A stretch of 54,417 nt of DNA, from the NCBI GenBank assembly GCA_902475855.1, contig CABSBF010000011.1, positions 1-54,417 of the forward strand, written 5' to 3'. Shown piece after piece: positions 33,386 through 42,557 of the stretch (position 1 is its first letter; each line of letters begins with the position of its first letter). The notes beneath the pieces were generated by a model. The model was given only the letters and a program-made list of their open reading frames with translations. It was not told the DNA's origin and ran no database searches. The position numbers and the translations under genes are program-made. Source of the DNA: an uncultured Eubacteriales bacterium (GTDB lineage: Bacteria > Bacillota > Clostridia > Oscillospirales > Oscillospiraceae).

Positions 33386-34015
33386 TTGCAAACAAACAAA
33401 CATCGGCTTGCGTACATGGTCGAGCTGGCAGTTCTACTGGCTATCCTTCTGATGCTGGAGATCACCGGACTCGGAATGTTCAAGACCTTCGGGCTGGAGC
33501 TGACAATTCTCCAGATCCCGGTCATCCTTGGCGCGATCATCCTCGGCCCGGCAGCGGGTGCAATCCTCGGCGGTGCATTCGGACTGCTGAGCTTCTGGGA
33601 ATGCTTCGGAAAGAGTGAATTCGGAGCGACACTTCTGGGAATCAACCCAGTCCTGACCTTTGTCGTCTGCGTTCCTACGCGGATCCTGATGGGCTGGCTC
33701 TGTGGCCTGATTTTCAAGGCAATGGACCGCAAGCTGGCGGGAACAAAGGGAGACTTCGCCTCCTATCTCGTGGCGAGTCTGGCCGGTGCACTGCTCAATA
33801 CGCTGCTGTTCATGTCGGCGCTGTGCCTGTGCTTTTATCATACGGACTATATTCAGGCCGTATCCTCTGCGCTGGGTGCGGCAAACGTGTTCATGTTCGT
33901 CGTGCTGCTTGTCGGCGTTCAGGGACTTGTGGAGGCTGCGCTGAGCACCGTTGTGGGTGCAGGCGTCGGCAAGGGCGTGCGTCATGCGCTGCGCCATTCA
34001 ACTCCACGGGAATAA
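33386..34015 (+). CDS. ECF transporter substrate-binding (S) component
   Basis: 209 residues with about six hydrophobic helices and the conserved small-residue loop ILGPAAGAILGGAFGLLSF (about 50-70), typical of ECF S-components that capture vitamins for a shared EcfAAT energising module. The start is TTG at 33386, preceded by AGGGAGG at ideal distance; ATG at 33416 would lose the first helix edge and has no site. Substrate cannot be told; the 95 bases upstream show no riboswitch that I recognise. No EcfA/T genes in the window. Confidence 0.85.
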   Translation: MQTNKHRLAYMVELAVLLAILLMLEITGLGMFKTFGLELTILQIPVILGAIILGPAAGAILGGAFGLLSFWECFGKSEFGATLLGINPVLTFVVCVPTRILMGWLCGLIFKAMDRKLAGTKGDFASYLVASLAGALLNTLLFMSALCLCFYHTDYIQAVSSALGAANVFMFVVLLVGVQGLVEAALSTVVGAGVGKGVRHALRHSTPRE

Positions 34016-34037
34016 AAGAACAGATTGAGATAAAAAA

Positions 34038-34071
34038 GGACTCCGCTGCCGCTGGCAGCGGAGTCCTTTTT
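34038..34071. terminator. bidirectional terminator between ECF S and rpe
   Basis: Perfect 13-bp stem GGACTCCGCTGCC (34038-34050) and its complement (34054-34066) with a 3-base loop, T5 on the right and A6 on the left. It serves both converging genes; the rpe stop codon is at its edge. Confidence 0.92.
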
Positions 34072-34720
34072 ATGCTTTCAGCGTGCGGACAAAGGCAGCG
34101 GGATCGGGGGCTTTGAAATAGGCACTGCCTGTCACAAGTACGTTTGCGCCGTTCTTACGGCAGATCATCGCGGTTTCTTCATTGACGCCGCCATCCACTT
34201 CAAGCTCACAGGCAGGATTTTGTGCGTCAATGTAGGCGCGGAGCTGGCGAAGCTTTGGCATCAGATGTTCCATGAAGGCCTGCCCGCCGAAGCCGGGCTC
34301 CACCGTCATCATGAGGATCAGGTCACACAGCGGAAGGAAGGGGAGAACCGCCTCCGCCGGGGTGTTCGGCTTGATGGAAACTGCGGCGCGGACACCGTTG
34401 GCACGGATCCTTTTCAGAGCTTCAAGCGTGTTTTCCTCGGTGTCGGCCTCGACATGGACGGTGAGGAGGTTGCTTCCCGCCTTGCAGAATTGCTCAACAT
34501 AGCGCAGCGGCCGGTCGATCATCAGGTGCACGTCCAGCGGCAGGTTTGTGATGCGGCGAATGGCAGCGACAACCGGAATGCCGATCGTAATATTCGGGAC
34601 AAAAAGGCCGTCCATGACGTCTACATGGACGTAATCAACACCGGTTTCCGAGAGCTTGCGGATGTCGCGCTCCAGATTGACGAAATCGGCGGAAAGAATG
34701 GACGGGGCAACTTTGATCAT
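34070..34720 (-). CDS. rpe: ribulose-phosphate 3-epimerase
   Basis: 216 residues, TIM barrel. It interconverts ribulose-5-phosphate and xylulose-5-phosphate in the pentose phosphate pathway. The N-terminal APSILSADF block, HVDVMDG (metal His/Asp), DVHLMI, MTVEPGFGGQ and VDGGVN are all present. The start MIKVAPS has AGGAGG upstream. It stands alone; no RsgA or other usual neighbour is adjacent. Confidence 0.97.
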   Translation of the reverse strand: MIKVAPSILSADFVNLERDIRKLSETGVDYVHVDVMDGLFVPNITIGIPVVAAIRRITNLPLDVHLMIDRPLRYVEQFCKAGSNLLTVHVEADTEENTLEALKRIRANGVRAAVSIKPNTPAEAVLPFLPLCDLILMMTVEPGFGGQAFMEHLMPKLRQLRAYIDAQNPACELEVDGGVNEETAMICRKNGANVLVTGSAYFKAPDPAAFVRTLKA

Positions 34721-34969
34721 AACAAGACCTCCTGAAATACACGCGGTCTGCGCATGGCGCATAGAATGAAAAGCAGCCGCCGGAGAGAACTCCACCGACC
34801 CAGCGCAGGCCGCGCGGCTGATTCAATTATATCGCCTTTTCCGCGCGGTGTCAATTCTGGCTTCTTTTTCCGGTTTGTGCAGATGTTTCCTCTGCTATTT
34901 TCCGCAGCGGCGCACAAACTATATCCATGTGCAGGGCAGAAGCCCGGCCAAGGATAAGGAGGAAAAACC

Positions 34970-35140
34970 ATGAATTGCCATTGTACACCGAATCAGGCCA
35001 TCCAGTGCAGCGTTTTCCAGTGCAAACATCACTGCGGTGATGCAAACTACTGCTCTCTGGAGAAAATCCAGGTCGGCACGCACGAATGTGACCCGACCGT
35101 CAAGCAGTGCACCGACTGTATGTCCTTTGACAGAAAGTAA
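34970..35140 (+). CDS. small DUF1540 cysteine-rich protein, 56 aa
   Basis: 56 codons from ATG 34970 to TAA 35140 with AAGGAGG directly upstream. The product has nine cysteines; the pattern QCSVFQCKHH ... YCSLEKIQVG ... QCTDCMSF is the DUF1540 signature, a small domain found in spore-forming Firmicutes, presumably metal-binding. Function is unknown. A strong terminator follows immediately, so this is a single-gene transcript divergent from rpe. Confidence 0.9.
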   Translation: MNCHCTPNQAIQCSVFQCKHHCGDANYCSLEKIQVGTHECDPTVKQCTDCMSFDRK

Positions 35141-35148
35141 ATGCACAG

Positions 35149-35182
35149 CGCCTCCGCTGTCAAAAGCGGAGGCGCGTTTTTT
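35149..35182. terminator. terminator between the DUF1540 gene and yihY-like gene
   Basis: CGCCTCCGCT (35149-35158) pairs with AGCGGAGGCG (35165-35174), followed by CG and six T (35177-35182). It lies 5 bases before the end of the minus-strand membrane protein gene. Confidence 0.88.
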
Positions 35183-35186
35183 ACGC

Positions 35187-36020
35187 TCAGAGGTGTTTTC
35201 GCTCTATGAGCTGATTAAGAACGCAGCCGTAAAACAAAATGGAGATGCAGATATACAGCCACAGCATGGCAACGGCGGCGGCGGAAAGACTGCCGTAAAA
35301 CGCGGAGTAAGAGCTGAAATTCTTGACATAATAGGAAAAAATATCGGTAAAGACCAGCCAGCCGAGCGCAGCGGCGATTGCGCCGGGAAAGGTGCGCCGC
35401 GGCGATACGCGGCGGTTGGGAAAGACGCAGAAAATGGCAATAAACAGAATGCTCAGAATGATCAGCACGATAAAACCGCGGAATTGCATCAGCTTTGCCA
35501 GGAAATGAAGCAGCGGCACGGGCTTGCTCAGTAAAAAGGAAATGAGCTGCTGGCCGAACATATGAAGCGCCAGCGTTAAAATCAGTGCGCCTAGCAGAAA
35601 GACGGTATAGAGCATGCTGATCAGGCGCATCAGGAAAAAATTGCGGCTTTCACGCAGACCGCAGATGGCGTTGAGGCCGACCTGAATACAGTAAACGCCG
35701 CGCGAGGATGACCATACCGCGACCAGCGCTGAGATGGAGGCCAGCGTGACTGTACCGGAGCTGCTCAGGTCGCGGATGACATATTCCAGCAGAGGCTCCA
35801 GAATAGAGGGGATGACGCCGTGCAGAGCTTCCATCAAATCCGATGAGGTGAACGCGGTGTAGGGGAGGAGCGTCAGAATCAGAATCACGGCTGGAAAAAT
35901 GGAGAGAATGATATAAAAAGAGGCATTTGCCGCATAGAGAGAAACATGATAGGATGCAATTCGCCTGGAAAACCGGACAATCCTCCGGAAAAGCGAACGG
36001 CAGCGGTTTCGGAATCCCAT
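35187..36020 (-). CDS. YihY/BrkB-family inner membrane protein
   Basis: 277 residues with about six membrane helices. The N-terminal HVSLYAANASFYIILSIFPAVILIL block (about 25-50), VWSSSRGVYCIQVGLN (about 101-116) and C-terminal FTDIFSYYVKNFSSYSAFYGSL (about 225-246) are family hallmarks. The family was once misnamed RNase BN; its transport or other role is unproven. A terminator follows. Confidence 0.92.
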   Translation of the reverse strand: MGFRNRCRSLFRRIVRFSRRIASYHVSLYAANASFYIILSIFPAVILILTLLPYTAFTSSDLMEALHGVIPSILEPLLEYVIRDLSSSGTVTLASISALVAVWSSSRGVYCIQVGLNAICGLRESRNFFLMRLISMLYTVFLLGALILTLALHMFGQQLISFLLSKPVPLLHFLAKLMQFRGFIVLIILSILFIAIFCVFPNRRVSPRRTFPGAIAAALGWLVFTDIFSYYVKNFSSYSAFYGSLSAAAVAMLWLYICISILFYGCVLNQLIERKHL

Positions 36021-36042
36021 GGGTAAGCCTCCAAGTTGAAAT

Positions 36043-36071
36043 TTGACAAATCCATGGCTTGATGATATACT
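36043..36071 (+). promoter_or_regulatory. promoter of the epimerase-rfbA-radical SAM operon
   Basis: TTGACA (36043-36048), 17 bases, TATACT (36066-36071), close to consensus and 80 bases before the first start codon. Confidence 0.85.
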
Positions 36072-36150
36072 TTATATACCAAAAAGTCAACCGGAGAAAT
36101 GTGAATTTATCATATGTACCGGCTGACGGATTCATTCCGGGAAGGGCAGT

Positions 36151-37059
36151 ATGGACGAACGATACACCAGCGCAATGGCGCACTTTTGTACAAAGACAAC
36201 GGTATTTGACGCAATGCAGACCATCCGTGATGCGGGCTTTGATGGGCTGGATTTTCCCATCAGTGCTTACAGCCGCCCGCTGGATTCCCCCCTGCGGCAG
36301 GAAAACTGGCGAAGCTGGGTACGCTCTGTCCGGGATTATTCCGAAGAGATCGGCCTGCCCGTTTTGCAGGCGCATGCTTCATGGGAGCAGACAGTCGCGG
36401 AGGATTTTCACTACGAGCCGCCTTATGAGATTTACACGAGAACAATGGAAGCCTGCCATATGCTCGGCTGCCGGAAGCTGATTTTCCATCCTGTTTTATA
36501 TCTCTTCCGCTGCCCGGAGAGGACGGCACATGAGCGTCTGCATGAATGGAATGAGCGCTGGTTCAGGGAGCTGCTGCCGCTGGCAGAGCAGTTTGATATT
36601 GTAATACAGATCGAAAACACCTTCGACTATCGCCATGTGCAGCTTCCGGGCGATCCGGCGATGCCCTATACCCGCGCGGAGGATATGCTGGAGCTGGCGC
36701 ACCGGCTGGACAGCGCACGCGTGCAGATCTGTCTGGATACCGGCCATGCGAATATTGAAAAGCAAAATGTGCCGGAGATGATCCGAAAGTATGGAAATCT
36801 CCTGGGCTCGCTGCATCTGAATGACAATTTCGGGCGAATTTCTCCGGTTTTTGAGGATCTGCATCTGTTCCCCGGCTACGGAAGAATCAACTGGGATGCG
36901 GTTTTTGCGGCGCTGCATGAGATGAATTACGGCGGTACAATCAATATGGAGCCTGTAGCGGAGCTGGATCGCCTTCCGCGGGAGCTGCGCGTCCTGCAGC
37001 TCTCCACGGCACGGGAAATTCTGCGGTATTATAACCATCACGGAGGTAGCGAAGCATGA
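36151..37059 (+). CDS. sugar phosphate isomerase/epimerase-like TIM-barrel protein
   Basis: 302 residues. The AP-endonuclease-2/xylose-isomerase-like barrel shows the expected metal ligands: Glu in IQIENTF (around 150), Asp and His in CLDTGHAN (around 195-200), His in SLHLND (around 215), and Glu in NMEPV (around 270). The substrate is not evident; inosose and other sugar epimerases share this fold. Its stop overlaps the rfbA start (ATGA, 37056-37059), suggesting sugar metabolism coupling. Confidence 0.85.
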   Translation: MDERYTSAMAHFCTKTTVFDAMQTIRDAGFDGLDFPISAYSRPLDSPLRQENWRSWVRSVRDYSEEIGLPVLQAHASWEQTVAEDFHYEPPYEIYTRTMEACHMLGCRKLIFHPVLYLFRCPERTAHERLHEWNERWFRELLPLAEQFDIVIQIENTFDYRHVQLPGDPAMPYTRAEDMLELAHRLDSARVQICLDTGHANIEKQNVPEMIRKYGNLLGSLHLNDNFGRISPVFEDLHLFPGYGRINWDAVFAALHEMNYGGTINMEPVAELDRLPRELRVLQLSTAREILRYYNHHGGSEA

Positions 37060-37937
37060 AAGGGATCATTCTCGCCGGAGGAAAGGGAAGCCGTCTATAT
37101 CCGATGACAAAGGCCGTATCCAAGCCCCTGATTCCGATCTACGACAAACCAATGATCTACTACCCCCTGTCCGTGCTGCTGATGGCGGGAATCCGGGAGA
37201 TCATGGTCATCACCGCGCCGGCGGATCTTTCCGCCTATCAGCGGCTGTTGGGCGACGGTGCGCAGTTTGGTATCCGCATCGACTACGGCGTGCAGAAGGT
37301 TGCGCGCGGGATCGCGGACGCGTTTCTGATTGCGGAAGATTTTATCGGCGGGGAGCGATCCTGCCTTGTGCTGGGTGATAACCTGTTCTACGGCGCGAGT
37401 TTTCAGAATCTGCTCCGCGCGGCGATCGCGCGGGAAAGCGGGGCAACGGTGTTCGGCTACCCGGTAAAGAATCCGGAGGCATACGGCGTCGTTTCCTTCG
37501 ACCGAAAGCACAATGTGCTGTCCATCGAGGAAAAGCCAAAGCGGCCCAAATCCCGCTATGCCGTGCCGGGACTGTATTTTTATGATGAAAACGCAGCCCG
37601 GATGGCCAAGACTCTGAAGCCCTCCGCGCGCGGAGAACTGGAGATTACGACGCTGAACGAGCTGTACTTAAATGAGGGGAAGCTTCATGTGGAGCTGATG
37701 GAGCGCGGAATTGCCTGGCTGGACACCGGAACTCCGGACGGAATGCTGAGCGCAGCGCAGTATGTAGAGGCGGTGCAGACCCGGCAGGGAATGTATATTG
37801 CCTGTCCGGAGGAAATTGCATGGCAGCAGGGATTTATTTCGGACGAACAGCTCCACGCGATCGGTGAGGAACTGAAAATGACCGAATATGGTCAGTATCT
37901 GCTGCACATCAAACAGATGAACGAGGAAGAAGAATGA
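37056..37937 (+). CDS. rfbA: glucose-1-phosphate thymidylyltransferase
   Basis: 293 residues. The nucleotidyltransferase start KGIILAGGKGSRLYPMT with KPLIPIYDKPMIYYPLSVLL, GDNLFYG, and TGTPDGML (around 227) are RmlA signatures. It makes dTDP-glucose, first step to dTDP-rhamnose. The partner genes rfbB, rfbC and rfbD are not in the window. The gene overlaps both neighbours by 4 bases, which is an unusual setting for rfbA. Confidence 0.96.
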   Translation: MKGIILAGGKGSRLYPMTKAVSKPLIPIYDKPMIYYPLSVLLMAGIREIMVITAPADLSAYQRLLGDGAQFGIRIDYGVQKVARGIADAFLIAEDFIGGERSCLVLGDNLFYGASFQNLLRAAIARESGATVFGYPVKNPEAYGVVSFDRKHNVLSIEEKPKRPKSRYAVPGLYFYDENAARMAKTLKPSARGELEITTLNELYLNEGKLHVELMERGIAWLDTGTPDGMLSAAQYVEAVQTRQGMYIACPEEIAWQQGFISDEQLHAIGEELKMTEYGQYLLHIKQMNEEEE

Positions 37938-39769
37938 TGGAAAAACTGGAACGCATCCTCCCGACGGTTCAGAAGCCGGCGAGGTACGTTGGCGGAGAAT
38001 ATCATCAAATTGTGAAGGACCGCGCGCAGGTTGACCTGCGCGTCGCGTTCTGTTTTCCGGATACCTATGAGATCGGCATGTCCAATCTTGGCATGCGCAT
38101 CCTTTATGCGGTAATAAACCGTATGCAGGGCGTGTGGTGCGAGCGCGTGTTTGCGCCGTGGGGAGATATGGAAGAGGCCATGCGCAAAAACAAAATCCCG
38201 CTCTATGCGCTGGAAAGCGGCGATGCGCTCGCAGAATTTGACGTGATTGCCTTTACCGTCGGCTATGAGATGAGTTATACGAACATCCTGAATATGCTCC
38301 GCATGGCGGATCTGCCGCTGCATGCTGCGGAGCGGACGGAACTGAAGCACCTTGTGATTGCCGGCGGCGCCTGCGTCTATAATCCGGAACCGCTGGCGGA
38401 GTTCATTGACCTCTTTATTCTCGGCGAAGGCGAAGAGGTCACCTGTGAGGTGCTGGAGCTGTACCGCCGCGCCAAGCGCGAGGAGTGGAGCAAGCACGAG
38501 TTCCTTCTTGCTGCGATGAAGATCGAGGGCATCTATGTGCCGTCTTTTTACCGGCATTCCTATGGGGAAGACGGCACACTGAAGGAGATCACGCCGCTGT
38601 ACGGCGCGCCGGAAAAGGTGACCAAACGCATCATTCAGCATTTGGATGACGCGCTTTATCCGACGGATATGATCGTTCCGAACACCGAGATCGTCCATGA
38701 CCGCGTCAATCTGGAGGTCATGCGCGGGTGCATCCGCGGCTGCCGGTTCTGTCAGGCGGGCTTCTGCTATCGCCCTCTTCGGCCGCGTTCTCCGGAGGTG
38801 CTGTTCCAGCAGGCAATCGAGCTGTTGGAGAATTCGGGCAGCAGCGAGATCACGCTTTCCAGCCTTTCAACCTCGGACTACCGCTGCCTGCCGGAGCTGG
38901 CAGACAAGCTGCTCGATTACTGCACGCAGCGCAAGATCAGCCTGGCGCTGCCGAGTCTGCGCGCGGACAATTTCTCTCGCGAGCTGATGCTCAAGCTGCG
39001 TCAGGTGCGCAAGACGGGACTGACCTTCGCACCGGAGGCCGGAACGCAGCGCCTGCGCGATGCGATCAACAAAAATGTGACGGAGGAAGAAATCCTCACC
39101 ACCTGCGCAACGGCCTTTGAAGGCGGGTGGAACAATGTCAAGCTCTATTTTATGCTCGGGCTGCCGACGGAAACGGATGAGGATGTGCTGGGTATTGCGG
39201 AGCTGGTCTACAAGATCCTGAAAACATGGCGCGAAAAGGCGACCAATAAAAAGCGGGGCGTGAGAATCCATGTGGCGACGGCCTTCTTTGTGCCAAAGCC
39301 CTTCACCCCCTTCCAGTGGGAAAAACAGATCACGCCGGAGGAGTATATGCGGCGTCAGCGGCTCCTGAAGGAATCCATGCCGTCAAAAAGCGTGGAATAC
39401 AACTGGCATGATGCGCCGCTGAGCCGTTTGGAAGCGGCGTTGGCGCGCGGTGACCGCCGTCTGGGGCCTGTACTGGAGGAGGCTGTTCGGACCGGCGCAC
39501 GTCTTGACGGCTGGGATGAGTACTTTGACTATGAAAACTGGCTCAGAGCTTTTGCTGCCTGCGGCGTCGATCCGGATTACTATACGACGCGCGGCTTTGC
39601 ACCCGAGGAACTTCTGCCGTGGCAGACGATTTCTGACGGTGTAAGCACGGAGTTCCTCATGCGCGAACGGGAAAAAGCCTACCGCTCCGAAACAACGGCC
39701 GACTGCCGCACGAAGTGTGCAGGCTGCGGGGCAAACCGCCTTTTGAAGGAGGGCCGCTGCGATGCATAG
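37934..39769 (+). CDS. TIGR03960 family B12-binding-type radical SAM protein
   Basis: 611 residues. An N-terminal Rossmann/B12-binding-like region (about 30-200, PDTYEIGMSNLGM) precedes a radical SAM barrel with CxxxCxxC at C267, C271 and C274 (RGCIRGCRFC). The C-terminus carries more cysteines (DCRTKCAGCG near 595). Its partner DUF2344 protein overlaps by 8 bases, the fixed arrangement of this family. These pairs normally sit next to rng and rplU, which are absent here. The reaction is unknown. Confidence 0.93.
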   Translation: MMEKLERILPTVQKPARYVGGEYHQIVKDRAQVDLRVAFCFPDTYEIGMSNLGMRILYAVINRMQGVWCERVFAPWGDMEEAMRKNKIPLYALESGDALAEFDVIAFTVGYEMSYTNILNMLRMADLPLHAAERTELKHLVIAGGACVYNPEPLAEFIDLFILGEGEEVTCEVLELYRRAKREEWSKHEFLLAAMKIEGIYVPSFYRHSYGEDGTLKEITPLYGAPEKVTKRIIQHLDDALYPTDMIVPNTEIVHDRVNLEVMRGCIRGCRFCQAGFCYRPLRPRSPEVLFQQAIELLENSGSSEITLSSLSTSDYRCLPELADKLLDYCTQRKISLALPSLRADNFSRELMLKLRQVRKTGLTFAPEAGTQRLRDAINKNVTEEEILTTCATAFEGGWNNVKLYFMLGLPTETDEDVLGIAELVYKILKTWREKATNKKRGVRIHVATAFFVPKPFTPFQWEKQITPEEYMRRQRLLKESMPSKSVEYNWHDAPLSRLEAALARGDRRLGPVLEEAVRTGARLDGWDEYFDYENWLRAFAACGVDPDYYTTRGFAPEELLPWQTISDGVSTEFLMREREKAYRSETTADCRTKCAGCGANRLLKEGRCDA

Positions 39770-40409
39770 AGTTCTTTTTGAAAAGACAGGAACGGCAGTC
39801 TGGATGTCGCATCTTGATCTGATGCGGCTGATGCAGCGGGCATTCCGCCGCGCAGGTGTGCTGCTGCACCATTCGCAGGGCTACACACCGCATGCTTATG
39901 TTTCCATGCTGCTGCCGTTGAGCGTCGGTATGGAAAGCCATTGCGAGATCATGGAATATGAGATCGATACCGAAGATACGATCACGCCGGAGATGCTGAA
40001 TCAGGTACTGCCGGATGGCGTGCGTGTCCTTGCGGTCTATGAGAGCGCCCGGAAGGGAAAGGAGCTGGCTCGGATGCGGGTGCGGCTGACGATGGAATAT
40101 GATCGCGGCGTGCCTTCTGGTGCGGCAGAGAAGATTCTGGAGCTTTTTACCGGGCCGGTGCTCGTGGTGGAAAAACGCACCAAGCGCGGTATGGAGGAAA
40201 CGGATGTGCGGCCGCTGCTGTACGATTGTGAGGCAGAGCCGCAGAAGGGTAAGCTGGTGCTGACCGCTGTGGTCAGTGCGCAGAATCCGCCGCTCAACCC
40301 CATGCTGCTGGCTGCGGCGATCGAACGCTATCTGCCTGAGCTTGCACCGGATTTTGTGAAATGCTGCCGCCTTGCAATGCTGGATGCAGCGGGAGAGGAC
40401 TTCCGCTGA
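39762..40409 (+). CDS. TIGR03936/DUF2344 radical SAM-associated protein
   Basis: 215 residues. The N-terminal sequence RVLFEKTGTAVWMSHLDLMRLMQRAFRRA is the DUF2344 hallmark, with HHSQGYTPH and PLSVGMES after it. The protein always accompanies the upstream radical SAM enzyme; in some bacteria the two are fused. Function is unknown. It closes the operon that starts at 36151. Confidence 0.93.
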   Translation: MHRVLFEKTGTAVWMSHLDLMRLMQRAFRRAGVLLHHSQGYTPHAYVSMLLPLSVGMESHCEIMEYEIDTEDTITPEMLNQVLPDGVRVLAVYESARKGKELARMRVRLTMEYDRGVPSGAAEKILELFTGPVLVVEKRTKRGMEETDVRPLLYDCEAEPQKGKLVLTAVVSAQNPPLNPMLLAAAIERYLPELAPDFVKCCRLAMLDAAGEDFR

Positions 40410-40437
40410 GCTTTTTCGCAGAAATACGGAAAGACGG

Positions 40438-40466
40438 TTGACCATAATTCCTGCACGTGCTATCAT
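40438..40466 (+). promoter_or_regulatory. promoter of the femAB-like pair
   Basis: TTGACC (40438-40443), 17 bases, TATCAT (40461-40466), 35 bases before the first start codon. Confidence 0.75.
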
Positions 40467-40500
40467 ATGGATATGAATTATTTCAATCGAGGATTTTGGA

Positions 40501-41508
40501 ATGACTGAGATTGTTGATATGACCAATGCGGCGGAGCTGGATGCCTTTGTCGAGCGCCATCCCCGCTGCCATTTTATGCAAACTTCCCTTTACGGCCGCT
40601 TCCGCACGGATCGCACCTGGACGGGGATCATCTGCCGCGACCGCGACCGTAATATCCGCGGTACCATGGCGCTGCTGCGCCATACGACGAACCATTTTAA
40701 CCTCTCTTTCTTTTATGCGCCGCGCGGCCCGATTTTTGACGACGGCGACTTCGCCACGCTTCGAGAGCTGGCAGCAGCGGCGCGGCAGCTTGCAAAGCGC
40801 AGCGGCGCGTATATGCTGCGCATGGATCCGGCCATAGAGGAAACGGATGAGGCCTTCCTGCAATGTATGCAGGAGCTTGGCTTCCGGCGCAAGGACGCTG
40901 TGGACTACTCCATGAGCCAGCCGCGCATGTGCTATCTCTCCGACCTTTCCGGCCTGAATACGGATTCTCTGCTGATGCATTACAGCCGCATGAAGCGCTA
41001 CGACGTGCGCCGCGCAATGCGCAATGGCGTGACCGTGCGGATGGGCGGCGTGGAGGATGTGCCGGTGTTTAACCGGATGATGGAGGCAACCGCCGAAAAG
41101 AAGGGGTTTACGCCGCGCTCAGCCGAATATTTCACCCGCTTTCTGACAAATCTTGGAGAAGGTGCGCAGATGTATCTTGCCGAAAAGGATGGCAAGATTA
41201 TTGCGGGTGCCATGACGATGGAATACGGCAACTGTATGTGGCATATGTTTGGCTGCTCTGACCGCGAGTACCATGCTGACTGCGCCAACGAGCTGCTGCA
41301 ATATGCGATGCAGTGCCACGCAATCCGGAACGGACGCCGCTGGTTTGACTTCTATGGTGTGGAGGGCTATCCTGTCGAGGAAAACCCCAAGTACGGCCTG
41401 CACAAATACAAGCAGGGCTTCGGCGCACAGTTCCACGCATATGCAGGCGAGTTTGACCTGCCGGTCCGCCCGCTGGTCGAGCGAATCATGCGGCTGCGCC
41501 AGCGCTGA
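40501..41508 (+). CDS. FemAB-type peptidoglycan bridge aminoacyltransferase, copy 1
   Basis: 335 residues. Two GNAT-like halves, typical of Fem proteins, which move amino acids from aminoacyl-tRNA to the lipid II stem peptide. Recognisable blocks: HFMQTSLYGRF (about 24-34), FFYAPRGPIFDD (70-81), HYSRMKRYDVRRAMRNGV (160-177), MWHMFGCSD (246-254), and YGLHKYKQGFG (299-309). No signal peptide; acts at the inner face of the membrane. 18 bases after its stop a paralogue begins. Which amino acid is added is unknown. Confidence 0.92.
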   Translation: MTEIVDMTNAAELDAFVERHPRCHFMQTSLYGRFRTDRTWTGIICRDRDRNIRGTMALLRHTTNHFNLSFFYAPRGPIFDDGDFATLRELAAAARQLAKRSGAYMLRMDPAIEETDEAFLQCMQELGFRRKDAVDYSMSQPRMCYLSDLSGLNTDSLLMHYSRMKRYDVRRAMRNGVTVRMGGVEDVPVFNRMMEATAEKKGFTPRSAEYFTRFLTNLGEGAQMYLAEKDGKIIAGAMTMEYGNCMWHMFGCSDREYHADCANELLQYAMQCHAIRNGRRWFDFYGVEGYPVEENPKYGLHKYKQGFGAQFHAYAGEFDLPVRPLVERIMRLRQR

Positions 41509-41526
41509 GGGAGGAAAGAAAATCTC

Positions 41527-42543
41527 ATGATAGAATTTGTCGATATTGACCATGCGCAGGAGCTGGATGCCTTCGTCACTGCGCATGAGTGGAGTCATTT
41601 TATGCAGACCTCCCTGTGGGGACGGGTAAAGAGCGACTGGGGCTGGCATGGCATCATTTGCCGCGATCAGAATGGAAACATCCGGGGCACAATGGCAATA
41701 TTGCAGCACAACATCCATTATACCAATACGTGCCTTCTTTACGCGCCGCGCGGCCCGATTTTTAACCATACGGATTTTGAAACGTTTGAGGAGCTGATCG
41801 GCGCCGCCCGTGAGCTTGCCGGGCGGCAGAAGGCATACGCCATCCGCATCGACCCGATGTTCGAAGAGGGCAGCCGGGACTTTATGGAAGAGACAGAAAA
41901 GCTGGGCTTTTCCTGCAATGCAGCGTCGGACTATTCCCTCTTCCAGCCGCGTATGACCTATGTCATAGACCTGACAGGCCTGACCGCGGACAGCTTGCTG
42001 GCAAGTTATACGCGCATGAAACGCTACGATGTGCGCCGCGCGATCCGCAGCGGCGTGACGGTACGCATGGGCAGCGTGGAGGACATTCCGGAATTCTGCC
42101 GGATGATGGCCTCCACCGCAGAACGTAAGGGCTTTGCCGCCCGCAGCAGGGACTATTTTACCGCATTTATGACGCAGCTCGGCGAGGGTGCGCGGATGTA
42201 TCTTGCCGAAAAGGACGGCAAGATCATTGCCGGGACAATCACCATGGAGTTGGGCAACCGAATGTGGCATATGTATGGCTGCTCTGACCGCAGCTATCAC
42301 GCGGACTGCCCCAATGAGCTGCTGCAATACACCATGCAGTGCCACGCCATTGAGCAGGGGCTGCACTGGTTTGATTTCCGCGGCGTGAACGGCTATCCGG
42401 TAGAGGAGAATCCGCAGATCGGCCTGCACCGCTATAAGCAGGGCTTCGGTGCACAGTTCCATGCCTACGTTGGCCAGCTCGACCTTCTGACGCGGCCGGT
42501 CATGGGACGCCTTGTCAACCTGATGATGCGGATGAAGCAGTAA
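41527..42543 (+). CDS. FemAB-type peptidoglycan bridge aminoacyltransferase, copy 2
   Basis: 338 residues, colinear with the upstream copy along the whole length, with many identical blocks (HFMQTSLWGR, YAPRGPIF, TRMKRYDVRRAIRSGVTVRMG, YLAEKDGKIIAG, and the terminal KQGFGAQFHAY). The two genes are a tandem duplication that has since diverged. In Staphylococcus, paired Fem proteins add successive residues of one bridge; the same division here is inference. A terminator follows. Confidence 0.92.
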   Translation: MIEFVDIDHAQELDAFVTAHEWSHFMQTSLWGRVKSDWGWHGIICRDQNGNIRGTMAILQHNIHYTNTCLLYAPRGPIFNHTDFETFEELIGAARELAGRQKAYAIRIDPMFEEGSRDFMEETEKLGFSCNAASDYSLFQPRMTYVIDLTGLTADSLLASYTRMKRYDVRRAIRSGVTVRMGSVEDIPEFCRMMASTAERKGFAARSRDYFTAFMTQLGEGARMYLAEKDGKIIAGTITMELGNRMWHMYGCSDRSYHADCPNELLQYTMQCHAIEQGLHWFDFRGVNGYPVEENPQIGLHRYKQGFGAQFHAYVGQLDLLTRPVMGRLVNLMMRMKQ

Positions 42544-42557
42544 CAATGAAACAAACT

